64,000 nt of DNA from a virus (IMGVR_UViG_3300047499_000113:62001-126000), one strand, 5' to 3'. Positions 1 through 9,816 are shown, counted from the stretch's first letter. Notes: generated from the sequence alone by a model not told the origin. Numbers and translations are program-made.

Positions 1-1884
1 GGACAGCTGCGTTCCGGTCGTCGAAGTAGACCCGGGAACCTTATGCTGCTGATTCTGGTTGGGCGCTGACTGCGTAGATCCGAACGATTGGATAATCTTC
101 TGCAGGTTGTCGCCGTTGAGCTGCGACCGGAACACCATCACCACATTCGGGAACCCGAGCAACTGACCGCTCTTCGGGTCACGAATGGCAACGGGTTGCC
201 CTGCGGTAACCTGGTTTCCTTGCGTCTGTGCGAGACCAGAACTCGCCCCAGCCTGGTCGGGGAACGTGATGGAGTACGTGTTCTCCGTTCCTTGGACGGT
301 CTTGTTCGGGCTCGTCGTATTGAAATTCTTGACCGTGACCGACTTCGTGCCCGATTGCTTGATGACGCCGATGTTGTTCGGCGCAATGAACGGTTGGCGC
401 CTCGCGATGAGGGTCAGAGTGGTCGTAGCTTGGCCACCAACCGAGAACTGGTGCGCGATTCCCTGGATGTAAAAGAACGAGTTGTAGTAGGGAACCCAAA
501 CAGGGAATCCCAGGCGCAGTTCCGGGCGCATCGGGATGGTGATGGTCCCGTTCTGACGTTTGGCGTTGGTCCGGTCGAGATAGTCCATCAAGTGGAAGAA
601 GAGCTTGCGAGGGTCGCCAGCCCACTCAGTGGAGTAGTCGAGACGTCGGAAACCATAACGCCTCAGCAGGTGGAAATCGAAGACGCCGGTGCGCGGAGTC
701 GTGATTTCGTCGTTCAGACCCCAATCCATCACGCCACCGAACGCATTGCCGCTCGAGGTGATGTGCGTGTAGACTTCTTGCTCGGTGTCAGTCAGGCTGT
801 CGTCGATGATCTCGAAGTCGTTGATCCACGACACCGGCTTGTTCGGGATGACGTTCAGATTGTAGAACGGCGGCTTGAAGACGATGTCGCCACACGGGTC
901 GCAGAAGAACTCGTAAGCGATCTGGTCGCGAGCCTGGAGAGCGACGGAGAGTTTCGTCTGGATCTCGTTTTGGAACAACTCGACGTCGCCGGCTTTCACG
1001 AGTTCCTTCTTGAACGTCGCGATTTCTGACGGCTGAATGGTGAAAAGCTGCGTCTCCTGGTTTTGGTTGGCCAGCTTCTGCTCGTTCTGGAGCATCGGCT
1101 CAAAGAGTTGGACCGGGGAGACCGTGCCGCCGCCACCCGTGAACTGATACGATTGTCCCGAGGACCCGTAAAGGACGAGACTGTTCCAGATATTCGAGAA
1201 TTTGTACTGCCAATAGGTCATGATGTCTTTAGCGTAGGAGCCAATGACACCCTTCTCCGGACCTTTCTCGGGCAGGAATGAAGTGAAGGAGCCCGTACTG
1301 AGCGAGAAGTCGCCCATCGCCTCCTTCGCGAGCTGGATGATGGTCGTATAGGGGTTGAGCCCGGCGAACTGGTTTTGCCAGAGCTGGTAACCGCCGGCGC
1401 TCGATCCGAAGCTCTCGAGGAATGCAGGGTTGATGGTGACGTTGGTGACTTCCCACCAACGCAGAATATCCTTGCATTGGATCTGGATAGTCGTGCTTCC
1501 GCCCGACCAGTCCTTCGTCACGCTCGAGACGACACCCCAAAAGATGCGGTAATATTGGGGAAATCCGCCAATGAGGTAGTAGCCCTTGGCGTAGATTTCG
1601 ACCTCCATCATCGGAATGACGACGAACTGTCCGTTGACGTAGAACGTGTTGACGTCGTTGTCCGGGATGGTCAACGTGATGGTGGCCGAACCTGGCGGCG
1701 AATCGACGCTGGCCTCTGTGGAGATGCCCGTGATGTAGTCGTTGAAGTTGATCGGTTGTTGGCATTCGCCGCACGCGATGATGGACGTCTCGCCCTGGAG
1801 GGCGACATACACGTCCGGCGCGATCGTCACATACGGACGAGTATTGGGTGCCCACGTACCGCGGAAGCCAGAGATCCTAGGCAT
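1..1884 (-). CDS. baseplate hub protein (gpD/gp27-like), partial at left edge
   Basis: The frame is open from ATG at 1884 to the window edge (628 codons, no stop), so the C-terminus lies outside. The start overlaps the stop of the upstream gene in a TGATG. The N-terminus is beta-rich (PRISGFRGTW, then DVYVALQGETS), with a CGEC pair near residue 38 and later stretches such as ITLTIPDNDVNTFY, RIFWGVVSSVTKDWSGG and CKDILRWWEVTNV. A segment near residues 340-360 (AYEFFCDPCGDIVFKPP) precedes a long mixed domain that ends in a Gln/Ser/Thr-rich tail. Oligomeric hub proteins of contractile tails (phage late control gene D, T4 gp27) have this kind of layout and sit after the tape measure, as here. The family call rests on position and general character, not on an alignment. 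A structural baseplate role is likely and the exact name is inferred. Confidence 0.6.
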   Translation of the reverse strand, partial: MPRISGFRGTWAPNTRPYVTIAPDVYVALQGETSIIACGECQQPINFNDYITGISTEASVDSPPGSATITLTIPDNDVNTFYVNGQFVVIPMMEVEIYAKGYYLIGGFPQYYRIFWGVVSSVTKDWSGGSTTIQIQCKDILRWWEVTNVTINPAFLESFGSSAGGYQLWQNQFAGLNPYTTIIQLAKEAMGDFSLSTGSFTSFLPEKGPEKGVIGSYAKDIMTYWQYKFSNIWNSLVLYGSSGQSYQFTGGGGTVSPVQLFEPMLQNEQKLANQNQETQLFTIQPSEIATFKKELVKAGDVELFQNEIQTKLSVALQARDQIAYEFFCDPCGDIVFKPPFYNLNVIPNKPVSWINDFEIIDDSLTDTEQEVYTHITSSGNAFGGVMDWGLNDEITTPRTGVFDFHLLRRYGFRRLDYSTEWAGDPRKLFFHLMDYLDRTNAKRQNGTITIPMRPELRLGFPVWVPYYNSFFYIQGIAHQFSVGGQATTTLTLIARRQPFIAPNNIGVIKQSGTKSVTVKNFNTTSPNKTVQGTENTYSITFPDQAGASSGLAQTQGNQVTAGQPVAIRDPKSGQLLGFPNVVMVFRSQLNGDNLQKIIQSFGSTQSAPNQNQQHKVPGSTSTTGTQLS

Positions 1885-3479
1885 CAGAACCCCGGCCCAA
1901 AATTACCGCTGTTGGGGCTGTTGATGCCCGGCGGAACAGCTCCAGCCGGAGTGAACCCAGAGCCCGGTTGGCCGTACGTCGAGATGAAGGTGTCCGACAC
2001 CTGCGTCGTATCGACGTCGTAGCGCACGGTGAACTTCCACGTGTACGACAGGTTGTACGGCTTGTTGCCGTCATCGGTGACTTCGAACTCATCGAAGGAC
2101 CCGATGTACAGGTGGTTGTCGTAATAGATGTAGAGGCTGAGCGCGATGAGCGGTATGCCTTGATTGCCCTGTCCGAACGAATCGTCCGTGAAAACGTAGC
2201 CGTTGTTCTTGAAAATCGACACAAGCGACATCAAGTTCTGGTACGAGACGGTCTGGATGCGGTTGTATGCGACGAGTCCTCCACCAGCTCCGGGCTGGAA
2301 GGCATATTGGCCAGCAGTCACGCCCTTGGACTGGATGGTCATAGGCTTCTCGAGCCACATGTTCACGATGAAGCCGGAGCGCGTCTTGACCGGGTCCGTA
2401 GTCTGCTCGTAATTGCGAGTGAACTCTTGCGGGTTGACTAGCATCATCAGCGCGGGAGTCTGCTGAATGAGCGAGATCTGCGCGTTCAAGTAATTCGTCT
2501 GCGCTTGAACTGCGGCAACACGCTGTTGGTTGGCTATTTGGATGTTGCGACCAAGCTGGCCAGCCAACGGATCCTGCGTCGGATCCGTGACGTTCCCGTT
2601 GGTCATGATGGAGGTCGACGAAGTCAGGCTCCCCGGTGTGCCTCCGTCAGGGTTGTTGTTGGGAAGAGTCTGCGTGAGCGAGCCTTCCGGAGGAGCTTCC
2701 GGAGTGATCTTGCTCATGGACCCGGCAATCTGACCGATCGTGTTGGCGTACACGTCGTACTGCTCTTGCGTCACCGGGGTTCCGTTGGCATCCGTACGAC
2801 CGATGACGCCAAGGTAGCCGGCATTGATCAATGCCTGCTTGTACGTGTCAATTCCTCCTGCCGCAGCAGTCAGCGCACCGCTGTTCCGAAGGAACCCGGC
2901 CATCGCGTTGGCGCCCGACTGAGGATCCGAGTACACGGCGAAAGGGATCTTGTTGCCGCCCTGGATCATGTAGGGCTGCGTCGTGGTGTTCGGCTGGGTG
3001 ATATTGCCGAAGTTGTAGCCGTTGAACCCGCCGCCCTTGCCGCCAGAGCCCCAATAGTTGGTTTCGGTGGCACTCTGCGCGGCCACGATGTAGAGCGCAG
3101 GAGGCTGAACGCCGGCCTGCTGCAAGTAGTACAGAGCTTGCGCCGGCGTGAGCTTGGTCGGAACAGTCGGAACCTGACCGACTGATTTCGTTGGGCCGGA
3201 CCCCGAGCCGCCAGCTCCGTTGTTGACGGTGACAGTCGTGAGAGTCGTTCCCACCTGCTGAATTGGGACGAAATTCACCGACACATCAGGCGGGATGAAA
3301 CCCACGATGAAGGGTTTGGCCGGAGTGCGCGCCGCTGCGAGCGTCGCCAGGATGTCGCCCGACACCGAACTCAGATCCCAGCTACGCTCTCGAGTGAGAG
3401 CCGCCAGAGCGTCCATGATGTTGAACGCCGGAAATGAGATCTTCGAATAGACCTGGCTCGGAGTGAAGGGCTGCGTCAT
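1884..3479 (-). CDS. baseplate hub-type protein with peptidoglycan-hydrolase-like domain
   Basis: This 531 aa protein probably sits at the tail tip and cuts peptidoglycan during infection. Residues about 108-255 resemble the glucosaminidase/FlgJ-like muramidase fold: LTPAQALYYL, then AAQSATETNYWG with a candidate catalytic Glu at 139, NFGNITQ, and FAVYSDPQSGANAMAGFLRN, the usual shape of a wall-hydrolase substrate groove. A Gly/Ser/Pro linker precedes it. Residues about 345-495 match the small protein encoded just upstream (VNPQEFTR, FKNNGYVF, YIGSFDEFEVTDDG), so this is a hub-type domain carrying an inserted or added enzyme. The ATG overlaps the upstream stop by 4 bases (ATGA). The substrate bond is not determined; a transglycosylase is possible. 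Confidence 0.65.
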   Translation of the reverse strand: MTQPFTPSQVYSKISFPAFNIMDALAALTRERSWDLSSVSGDILATLAAARTPAKPFIVGFIPPDVSVNFVPIQQVGTTLTTVTVNNGAGGSGSGPTKSVGQVPTVPTKLTPAQALYYLQQAGVQPPALYIVAAQSATETNYWGSGGKGGGFNGYNFGNITQPNTTTQPYMIQGGNKIPFAVYSDPQSGANAMAGFLRNSGALTAAAGGIDTYKQALINAGYLGVIGRTDANGTPVTQEQYDVYANTIGQIAGSMSKITPEAPPEGSLTQTLPNNNPDGGTPGSLTSSTSIMTNGNVTDPTQDPLAGQLGRNIQIANQQRVAAVQAQTNYLNAQISLIQQTPALMMLVNPQEFTRNYEQTTDPVKTRSGFIVNMWLEKPMTIQSKGVTAGQYAFQPGAGGGLVAYNRIQTVSYQNLMSLVSIFKNNGYVFTDDSFGQGNQGIPLIALSLYIYYDNHLYIGSFDEFEVTDDGNKPYNLSYTWKFTVRYDVDTTQVSDTFISTYGQPGSGFTPAGAVPPGINSPNSGNFGPGF

Positions 3480-4228
3480 GTCGGCTTCAACAGCTCCGCT
3501 ATGGCGGCGTCAGTGGGGTTGTTGGATGGGTTGAAGGCTTGGTTCGAATTCGGCGAGCCGGCCGCCGGCGTGGCCGTGCCAGGGAAAAGTGGGGCTGGTG
3601 CTCCGACGTTGACTCCGCTCGAGCCAACAGCGGTCGGGAATCTGTAGAGCGTCTTCTCCACCATGAATTCCCAGTCCAGGCGAAACGACCAGGCGTGTTC
3701 ATCGTCTTCGGTCACTTCAAACGTGGTGAAGTAGCCAAGATAGATGCCGCGATCGTAGATGAGCATGATGCGCCCACGAATAGCGGGCTGCCCAGTGCCA
3801 TCGAACACCATGCCGTTGTTGTGGAAGAGGTCGAGCAGATCTTCCTGGCGTTCCCAGGCCATCGTTCCTTGACGTCCACGGGCCTTTCCGCCGACCTGTG
3901 TCGCATCGCTGCCGGCGCTCAATCCCGAAGACGGAGAATAGAAAGCGCCCGTTGTGTTACCACCCGAAAGCGAAGTCAATTCATTCGGCCAGCGGAATTC
4001 GATCCATCCGCCTCGAGTCGGAACGACCGTCTTGGACGCCCCCATTCGTTCCTCGAGTTGCTCGGGGTTCACGTGCAGCGCGAGCAGGTACGAGTAGAGC
4101 GGCTGGTTAGTTCCAGGCGCCACGACCTGAAAGAGAAACGGTCGTCCGCGTTTCGGGCTATATGCCTCCGGATCTGCATCCGAGGAACTCGGATTCGGAA
4201 CTTGGGGGAGACTAACCCGCGCAGGCAT
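3476..4228 (-). CDS. baseplate/tail-tip structural protein, paralogue of the downstream hub-lysozyme
   Basis: This 250 aa protein lies between the tape measure and the hub-lysozyme gene. Its core shares ordered motifs with the C-terminal domain of the next protein: LHVNPEQLEERM versus LVNPQEFTRNYE, TRGGWIEF versus TRSGFIVN, LFHNNGMVFD versus IFKNNGYVFT, and YLGYFTTFEVTEDDEHAW versus YIGSFDEFEVTDDGNKPY. The two genes therefore look like a duplication. The C-terminus (about residues 200-250) is Pro/Asn/Ser-rich and probably flexible. The start overlaps the tape measure stop in TGATG, and the stop overlaps the next ATG by 4 bases, which implies translational coupling. A LysM-like or baseplate-wedge role is possible; only the tail-tip location is well supported. 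Confidence 0.55.
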   Translation of the reverse strand: MPARVSLPQVPNPSSSDADPEAYSPKRGRPFLFQVVAPGTNQPLYSYLLALHVNPEQLEERMGASKTVVPTRGGWIEFRWPNELTSLSGGNTTGAFYSPSSGLSAGSDATQVGGKARGRQGTMAWERQEDLLDLFHNNGMVFDGTGQPAIRGRIMLIYDRGIYLGYFTTFEVTEDDEHAWSFRLDWEFMVEKTLYRFPTAVGSSGVNVGAPAPLFPGTATPAAGSPNSNQAFNPSNNPTDAAIAELLKPT

Positions 4229-7200
4229 CAGTCACTCCGTTGGAGGTTGGAGATGTGGTGAGCGATCTGGCTCGCAGGAACGCCTTGGGCGTAGATGGTG
4301 ACGTTGACGATCTTGCCTCCCACGCCGCCAGCGTTGGCCTTGGACACGACTTGCTCTCCAGCGTGGAGTTGAGCCATCATATCGTGAGGCACGTGGGTGA
4401 CGCCCGTGGCATACTGCTTCTCGCCACCGACGTTGAAGCCAACGAGATCGCTGAGCTTCCTGCCACCCTCCTGTCCTGCGAGCAGCAGTGCGTTGAGTCC
4501 TTGGGCGCCCGTCTGAGCGATATTCCATCCGCTGCCAGCCACAGCTTTGCGGAAGTCCGAGTCATCCCAAATCTTGGCATACCCGACGAGCTGCTCAAGC
4601 AAAGCGGGTCGTAGAGCGTCCAGAGATGCTTCCTTCAGGACGTTCCTGAATTTCGTGGTCATCCAGGATTGCTCGAAACGAATGCCCTTCTTGAGAAGAG
4701 ACAGCGTATCTGTCGCGGCTTCATACTGCTTGTCGGCCTGCTCGATGGCATCTTCCTGATTTTTGACCTGCTGGTCTGAGTTGTCGGCCTGCGTCTGTTG
4801 AGCCTCCGGCACAGCTTCCGCGGCCGGGGTCGCGCCCGAAGCAGCTGCCGCAGGCGGCACTCCGGGCGGAGCCTTGTTGCCTTCCGATACCTCATCAACC
4901 AATTGGCCCGCGAGCTTCTCCGCCCGATCGTCATGATCGGACTGAAGTTTGGCCATTTGTTCTTGCTTCTTCGCCGCACGCTCGGCCACTTTGCTAGGAG
5001 CATTCGGGACGTTGCCGCGACCGGCAGAGAATTTGGCAGTTTTGGCTTGATCCTTGGCGAGCCTAGCCAAAAGCTGGGCCGCCTTGTCTGGATCCAAGCC
5101 CTTGAGCATCTTGCTCGTGGTGACGCTGTCGTTTTCCTTCATCGCCTTGATGAAGTCACTCTCTTTCCCTCCAAACACTCCGGCGATGTCTTGGCTGACT
5201 TTCTTGTAGTAGTCAGCTTGAGCAGGGCTGTCCTTGACAGTGTGCAGCTGCTGCATGAGCAGGTCAGAGTTCGAATTCAAGAGGTCATTTGTCGTCGCAC
5301 CACGAGCGCCCGCGGCCTTCAACTCGGAGGCCATCTTGTTGTAGTAATCGAGCGCTTCCTTGTTGCCCGCCAATTCCTTTTTGGCGTTGTCATTCTCCTT
5401 GTCGACCGCCTTGCCGATCTCTTTCGAGTAAGTCCCACTCATCCATCCGGGCAGAGCGTCGTAGAGGCTGTTGAGCACTCCAAAGACGTCGTCCATGACA
5501 AAGTAGAGCTTCTCGAGAAGGTAGCCGAGAACGTTCTCGGTTTTGTCGCCAAGTGACTGAGTTGCGTCGATTAGATCAGCTGTGAGACCTTCAATCGACT
5601 CCTGCGCAGCCGCGGCGTCCTTCGCGTTCTGCTGCTGCTCCTCTATCTGCATCGTGGCAGCAGTCATGAGCGCTTTCTTGAGCTTCTCCGGGTTCTTCTT
5701 CTGCATCTCCTTGGTGGCCATCTCGAACTTATTCGAGTCGGTGAAAGGATCTGGCAGATTCAGGATCTTGGCCAAGTTGGCGTTGATGGACTTGCTGGAA
5801 GTACGACCAGACTCTTCTATGGCCGACTGATAGTCACCAAGAGAGTCCTGCATTCCGAGGATCGCCTTGTACTCCTCCTCAGATATGCCGAGTTGCTTGG
5901 CGACGTGCTCGCCTAGACCCGAGATGTCGCCACCGGTGAAGCGACCCGCGAGCTTTTGGAGAGCCTCCATGCGACCCATCAGACCCATCTCACGCATTCC
6001 AGAGGCTTGCTTGAGGACGCCGCCTCCCTGGAGCTGCTGATAGCGACCAAGACGATTCAGCTCTGAGATCTGAGTGCCGGTCGCGCCGCGGGCCATGGCC
6101 TTCGCGGCGAGATTTCGGAAAGCCTTGATGCTGTTCGGGCTCTTGAGCGCGGCGTCAATTTCTTTCGGAGAAAGAATATCTTTCAGACTGTCCTTCACTG
6201 CAGCGGACGCACGGCCGATGTCCTCGCGCATGATCTTGCCCATCTCGCCAGGACCGATGACGAGCGCCATCTTCAAGCGCTGCTTGAAGTCCATCTGATC
6301 GAAGCCCTTGCCCATCGCTGACATGAACCCCTTGACGGCACGGGGGTCCATCGTCTTGCTGAGCATCTTCATCACGCCGGTCAATTCCTCGATCCTGTTG
6401 GTGAACAGATCGAGGTTGGGAATGGCCTGATGGAAGATGTCCATAAACTTCTGTGTAGCCATGCCCGACTGGGAAGCTTGTTTGACGATGTCACCCATCG
6501 TCTTCTGAACGTCATCGGCGTTGACACCTACTTCGCTGACGAACTGACCCATCATGCCGGCAACGTCTTTGGCCTCCATCCCAAGAGCTTTGCCATAAAC
6601 TTGAGCATTTATCGCGAATTCGCTTAGACCCATACCTCGGAGTTGTACATCCATTTGGGCCAAAGACATTCCGGATTGCTTCGCAAAGGCGTTAACTGAC
6701 TCTAGGGCATCCTTGGAATTGAGCCCATACTTGAGCATCGCACCTGCCGCGTTGATAGCAGCGTTGCGAAGATTTTTGATTGCTTTCGAATACGTGCCAA
6801 TACTGCCGCCCATTTCTTGCGCCAGGCCAATGCCATCGGTAAGGCCCTTGTTAAGGTCCGCCATGTGCTGGCTGGCTGCAAGAATGAGCTTCACAAACGC
6901 CGTAAGTGCTGCTGCAGCAGCAGAAACCATAACCATGGATTCGCCAGCGGCAGCCATTTGAGAGGCGCCTGCCTCACCGCCAACGGATTCGGCCTTCGCA
7001 ATCCTGCCGCGAGCCATGGCTCCGCCGATGCCCTGAGCGAGAGTCGAAGCCATTCCCTTGAAATCGCCGCCCTTTACCTTCTTCAACATGTCGATCAGGG
7101 CGTCTTTGGGACTGTAGGAAGCCGCCTGCTTCAGATAAGCAGTGTTCTTCTGTTGCGCCTTGAGCCCTCGCTCAAGTTCATGGTTGTACTTCTTGGTTTT

Positions 7201-7608
7201 GTTCTTCTGGACCTCGATCTGCTTGTTCAGATCGGTGATCACCTTCATTTGCTTGGCGATCTGCTTGCCAATATCTTCTTTGGCTCCGCCCTTCGCCCCA
7301 CCGTACTGCTTGGCGAGCGTCTTGGCCTTCTTCTTCGCCTCTTCCAGTTCCTTGCCGAGGCCCCCGAGTTCCTTGTATGCCGACTTGGCTGCACTGGAGA
7401 GATTCTTGCCGAGAGAAGCCGCGCCGGAGGAGATCTTCTGCAGTTCTTTGACGTTGAGGCTGGCCGTTTTGGCGATACTCTTCCACGAGACGTCGAGCTT
7501 GCCGAGGTCATGCTCGAGCCGCTTGATGTCCTTGAGTAGGTTAGAGGTCCCCCTCTTGTCGAGTTCCGGTACTACTGGGACCCTGATTTTTATCTCTTCT
7601 TTGGCCAC
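4228..7608 (-). CDS. tail tape measure protein
   Basis: This 1126 aa protein sets tail length and is packed inside the tube. It has a basic helical N-terminal third with long coiled coil (residues about 20-160, Lys/Glu-rich). A hydrophobic Ala/Gly/Met segment follows (AAGESMVMVSAAAAALTAFV, near 215-240), typical of the membrane-active part of tape measures. A long helical middle comes next, then a Pro/Ala/Glu linker near 900-940. The C-terminus carries VPHDMMAQLHAGEQVVSK, a signature seen at the end of many tape measure proteins. The start is GTG with GAGG about 9 bases upstream. At about 0.15 nm per residue the tail would be roughly 170 nm (inference from known tape measures). It lies directly after the two probable chaperone genes, the standard order. 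Confidence 0.9.
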   Translation of the reverse strand: MAKEEIKIRVPVVPELDKRGTSNLLKDIKRLEHDLGKLDVSWKSIAKTASLNVKELQKISSGAASLGKNLSSAAKSAYKELGGLGKELEEAKKKAKTLAKQYGGAKGGAKEDIGKQIAKQMKVITDLNKQIEVQKNKTKKYNHELERGLKAQQKNTAYLKQAASYSPKDALIDMLKKVKGGDFKGMASTLAQGIGGAMARGRIAKAESVGGEAGASQMAAAGESMVMVSAAAAALTAFVKLILAASQHMADLNKGLTDGIGLAQEMGGSIGTYSKAIKNLRNAAINAAGAMLKYGLNSKDALESVNAFAKQSGMSLAQMDVQLRGMGLSEFAINAQVYGKALGMEAKDVAGMMGQFVSEVGVNADDVQKTMGDIVKQASQSGMATQKFMDIFHQAIPNLDLFTNRIEELTGVMKMLSKTMDPRAVKGFMSAMGKGFDQMDFKQRLKMALVIGPGEMGKIMREDIGRASAAVKDSLKDILSPKEIDAALKSPNSIKAFRNLAAKAMARGATGTQISELNRLGRYQQLQGGGVLKQASGMREMGLMGRMEALQKLAGRFTGGDISGLGEHVAKQLGISEEEYKAILGMQDSLGDYQSAIEESGRTSSKSINANLAKILNLPDPFTDSNKFEMATKEMQKKNPEKLKKALMTAATMQIEEQQQNAKDAAAAQESIEGLTADLIDATQSLGDKTENVLGYLLEKLYFVMDDVFGVLNSLYDALPGWMSGTYSKEIGKAVDKENDNAKKELAGNKEALDYYNKMASELKAAGARGATTNDLLNSNSDLLMQQLHTVKDSPAQADYYKKVSQDIAGVFGGKESDFIKAMKENDSVTTSKMLKGLDPDKAAQLLARLAKDQAKTAKFSAGRGNVPNAPSKVAERAAKKQEQMAKLQSDHDDRAEKLAGQLVDEVSEGNKAPPGVPPAAAASGATPAAEAVPEAQQTQADNSDQQVKNQEDAIEQADKQYEAATDTLSLLKKGIRFEQSWMTTKFRNVLKEASLDALRPALLEQLVGYAKIWDDSDFRKAVAGSGWNIAQTGAQGLNALLLAGQEGGRKLSDLVGFNVGGEKQYATGVTHVPHDMMAQLHAGEQVVSKANAGGVGGKIVNVTIYAQGVPASQIAHHISNLQRSD

Positions 7609-7618
7609 CGGCTAGACC

Positions 7619-8809
7619 TCACTTCTCAGGGTCATTGGAATTTTGTCTATCGGGCCGATGCTCCCGGGACGCCTTTTGGATCTGCTCCCATTGGAGCTGC
7701 TTCATGCGAGCGACGTAGGCATCTGCCTCCGCCTTACCTCCTAGGATGCGTGCACCACCGCCCGACGCGCCGGCGGTCTGGAATACTGAAGCGCGAGCCA
7801 TCAGGGACTTCTGGAACTGCTCCCGCTCGTCGCGCTGTTGCTGGACCTGGGCGAGCTTGGAGTTGATAACAAGGTCGTGGTAGTCCAGCTCGCCCGAAAG
7901 CGCGGCCGAGAGCTGCTGGGCCAGTTCCTCGGCAGTCTCCGCACGGAACCTCTTGGCTACATGTGCCATACGGCCGTCCGGGAGTTTCACCGGTGCGGGC
8001 TCTTCCGTCTCGTCAACATCCTTGCCGACTTTGCGGTTGAGGTAGGTGTAAAGGACCTTCATCTTGAGGTCCTCGCGGTCAGTACGCTCCCTCTCGCGCC
8101 GGATCTTGTCCTTCTCTTCGATGGCTCGAACACCCTTGCCGGCGAAGCAAGACCCGATGAACTTGGCGTTTTGCCAGTCCCGTTCCATCTCCTCGTTGCG
8201 GTCAATGATGTTGTTGAGCGCGATCCAAGTCTGCTGGCAGACATTCATCCCAAGTTCTTCAGTTCCGGGAATGCCGGTGCTGATTGGGTGATGAATTGGA
8301 TTGTCGCGAAGTTGAAACCAGCGGTATCGCGAACGATTCTCGTGGACGTACGCCTCCACGAGTGGCATCAGCAGCTGGGACTTCTCGTTGAGCGCCGTCA
8401 GGTTGGAAACTATTTCGTCCTGGACTTTCGCAGGGAGCTTGCTGATTGTTTTGATCAGCCGGTTGATGTGGCGCGGCCTCTGATAGATGGCGTTCTGCGC
8501 ATCGATCATGAAGATGCTGTATGCGATAAAACACGCGCGGAAGAAAGCGCGCTCCTCGTGCAGACCAGTCATGGACCGCATGAGCTGGATGTTGCGCAGC
8601 TCGTAGTGATTGAGCGTCTTGAAGACGAACGACTTTCCGGAAATAGCAGCCGGGCTCACCAGAAACCCGGTATAGAGGAAGGTCTCCAGTTCCTGCCAAA
8701 CCGATTCATCTACTTGCTTGTAGATCTCGGGTACTTTTATCTCAACGCGCTGATTCCCATGCCCGTTCGTCTGCCCGTTCTGCTGCGTGGGCTGGTCGGT
8801 CATGTTCAC
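7619..8809 (-). CDS. probable tail assembly chaperone
   Basis: This 396 aa protein is placed immediately upstream of the tape measure, where tail assembly chaperones normally lie. It is mainly helical with charged segments. The first 25 residues are Gln/Asn-rich and disordered, and the C-terminal 80 residues are Arg/Gln-rich (QVQQQRDEREQF, MKQLQWEQIQK). A central region (residues about 30-220) is globular, with VWQELETFLYTGFLVSP and MTGLHEERAFFRACFIAYS. The called start is GTG at 8809, overlapping the upstream stop by 4 bases; an ATG two codons later (8803) is equally possible. I see no clear slippery heptamer at the junction, so a gpG/gpGT-style frameshift is not supported. The function is inferred from gene order only. 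Confidence 0.45.
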   Translation of the reverse strand: MNMTDQPTQQNGQTNGHGNQRVEIKVPEIYKQVDESVWQELETFLYTGFLVSPAAISGKSFVFKTLNHYELRNIQLMRSMTGLHEERAFFRACFIAYSIFMIDAQNAIYQRPRHINRLIKTISKLPAKVQDEIVSNLTALNEKSQLLMPLVEAYVHENRSRYRWFQLRDNPIHHPISTGIPGTEELGMNVCQQTWIALNNIIDRNEEMERDWQNAKFIGSCFAGKGVRAIEEKDKIRRERERTDREDLKMKVLYTYLNRKVGKDVDETEEPAPVKLPDGRMAHVAKRFRAETAEELAQQLSAALSGELDYHDLVINSKLAQVQQQRDEREQFQKSLMARASVFQTAGASGGGARILGGKAEADAYVARMKQLQWEQIQKASREHRPDRQNSNDPEK

Positions 8810-9816
8810 CTACGCTGTTGCGAAAATCTCGGATTGGTATTGCCTTGGGGCTGGTCAATCTTGGGTCGAACAGGAGGTTCGCGGACTGCCGGGCGCTCGA
8901 TGACCTCGTTCTGCACGGACGGAGAAGCCACGTGTGGATTCTCTGGACTGCTCTCTCGCGGTCCCTGTCCCGGAGGCATTGGCCGTCGCAAATTGGCCGG
9001 CAGGGCCGCAGGCATACCCATCGTGGGCTGAGGAGGCGGTGAAGGAGGTGGGGGTTGGCGCGGGCCGCCCGGTTGCGGACCTTGGTGCACAGGAGCCGCC
9101 TGCATCGAAGGAGGTGCCGCGGCCTGCTGCTCCGGGGAGAGCGGCTTGAAAGGATCGAAGTCCTCTTGCTTGCCTTTGGTGCGGTTCTCTTCCGTGCCTT
9201 CGTCCTGAAGCCGCTCTTCTTCATCGAGCGCGCGAGCGATGTCCTCCGGCGTAGGCTCGATACCATCCTGCTCGGTGGCATGCTCTCCGGTCTTTTCCAC
9301 CATCTGCGGGAGGCCAAGTTGGGCTCGAAGCGTGGCCGCCTTGCGCTCCAGTTCGATGAGTTCGAGTCGCGGGTCCTTGGTGTTTTCGAACTTGACCTCT
9401 TTGAGACTCTCGCGCTGGAACGTCTCCATCAAGTCGGCGTAGACCTCGAACACGCTGTCGAGGTAGTCCGTGCTCCAGCCGCGCATCTTCTCGTAGAGAT
9501 ACTTCTCGAGCGCTACGTTCGTTGTCTTGCCATCACGCCCCTTGATTGGGAAGACTGGCTGGTTGGTTCCTCGGTGGTCGCGGAAGTCCAAGCCATTGAC
9601 ACCGACAATCGTGTTCGAGAGCGTGATTTTCTTGCTCTCTCCGACGATGTTGAGGCCGGGAGTGGCCTTCTCGAGCGTGGCCGTGACTTTCTCCTGTCCA
9701 TCGACGGACAATGGGGACAGCCAGATCTCGAGCTGGCCGATCTTGCGCTTCCAGAAGACGTCAGTGCCCACGTTCGTGAGCGTCCTGTCCAATTCGGCAA
9801 TGAACTCAGGTTCCAT
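8806..9816 (-). CDS. probable tail assembly chaperone or tail-tube-associated protein
   Basis: This 336 aa protein has a globular N-terminal half (residues about 1-180) with KIGQLEIWLSPLSVDGQEKV, FPIKGRDGK and YLYEKMRGWSTDYLDSVFEV. A long low-complexity C-terminal half follows, first acidic (EEERLQDEGTEENRTKG) and then Pro/Gln-rich (QPGGPRQPPPPSPPPQPT). An extended Pro-rich tail on a late protein between tube and tape measure fits a scaffold-like chaperone that recruits partners to the tape measure. GGAGAG lies 3 bases before the ATG. The 3' end overlaps the next gene by 4 bases. No family is recognised with certainty, and the assignment rests on position between the tube and tape measure genes. 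Confidence 0.45.
   Translation of the reverse strand: MEPEFIAELDRTLTNVGTDVFWKRKIGQLEIWLSPLSVDGQEKVTATLEKATPGLNIVGESKKITLSNTIVGVNGLDFRDHRGTNQPVFPIKGRDGKTTNVALEKYLYEKMRGWSTDYLDSVFEVYADLMETFQRESLKEVKFENTKDPRLELIELERKAATLRAQLGLPQMVEKTGEHATEQDGIEPTPEDIARALDEEERLQDEGTEENRTKGKQEDFDPFKPLSPEQQAAAPPSMQAAPVHQGPQPGGPRQPPPPSPPPQPTMGMPAALPANLRRPMPPGQGPRESSPENPHVASPSVQNEVIERPAVREPPVRPKIDQPQGNTNPRFSQQRR

Noticed and set aside
88-1029. Plus-strand frame opposite the left-edge hub gene
   Set aside because: It is a shadow of the open minus-strand hub frame, which runs uninterrupted to the window edge and shows structural protein character.
8806-8809. Programmed frameshift between the two chaperone-type genes
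   Set aside because: No slippery heptamer was seen at the 4-base overlap; coupled reinitiation explains it better.
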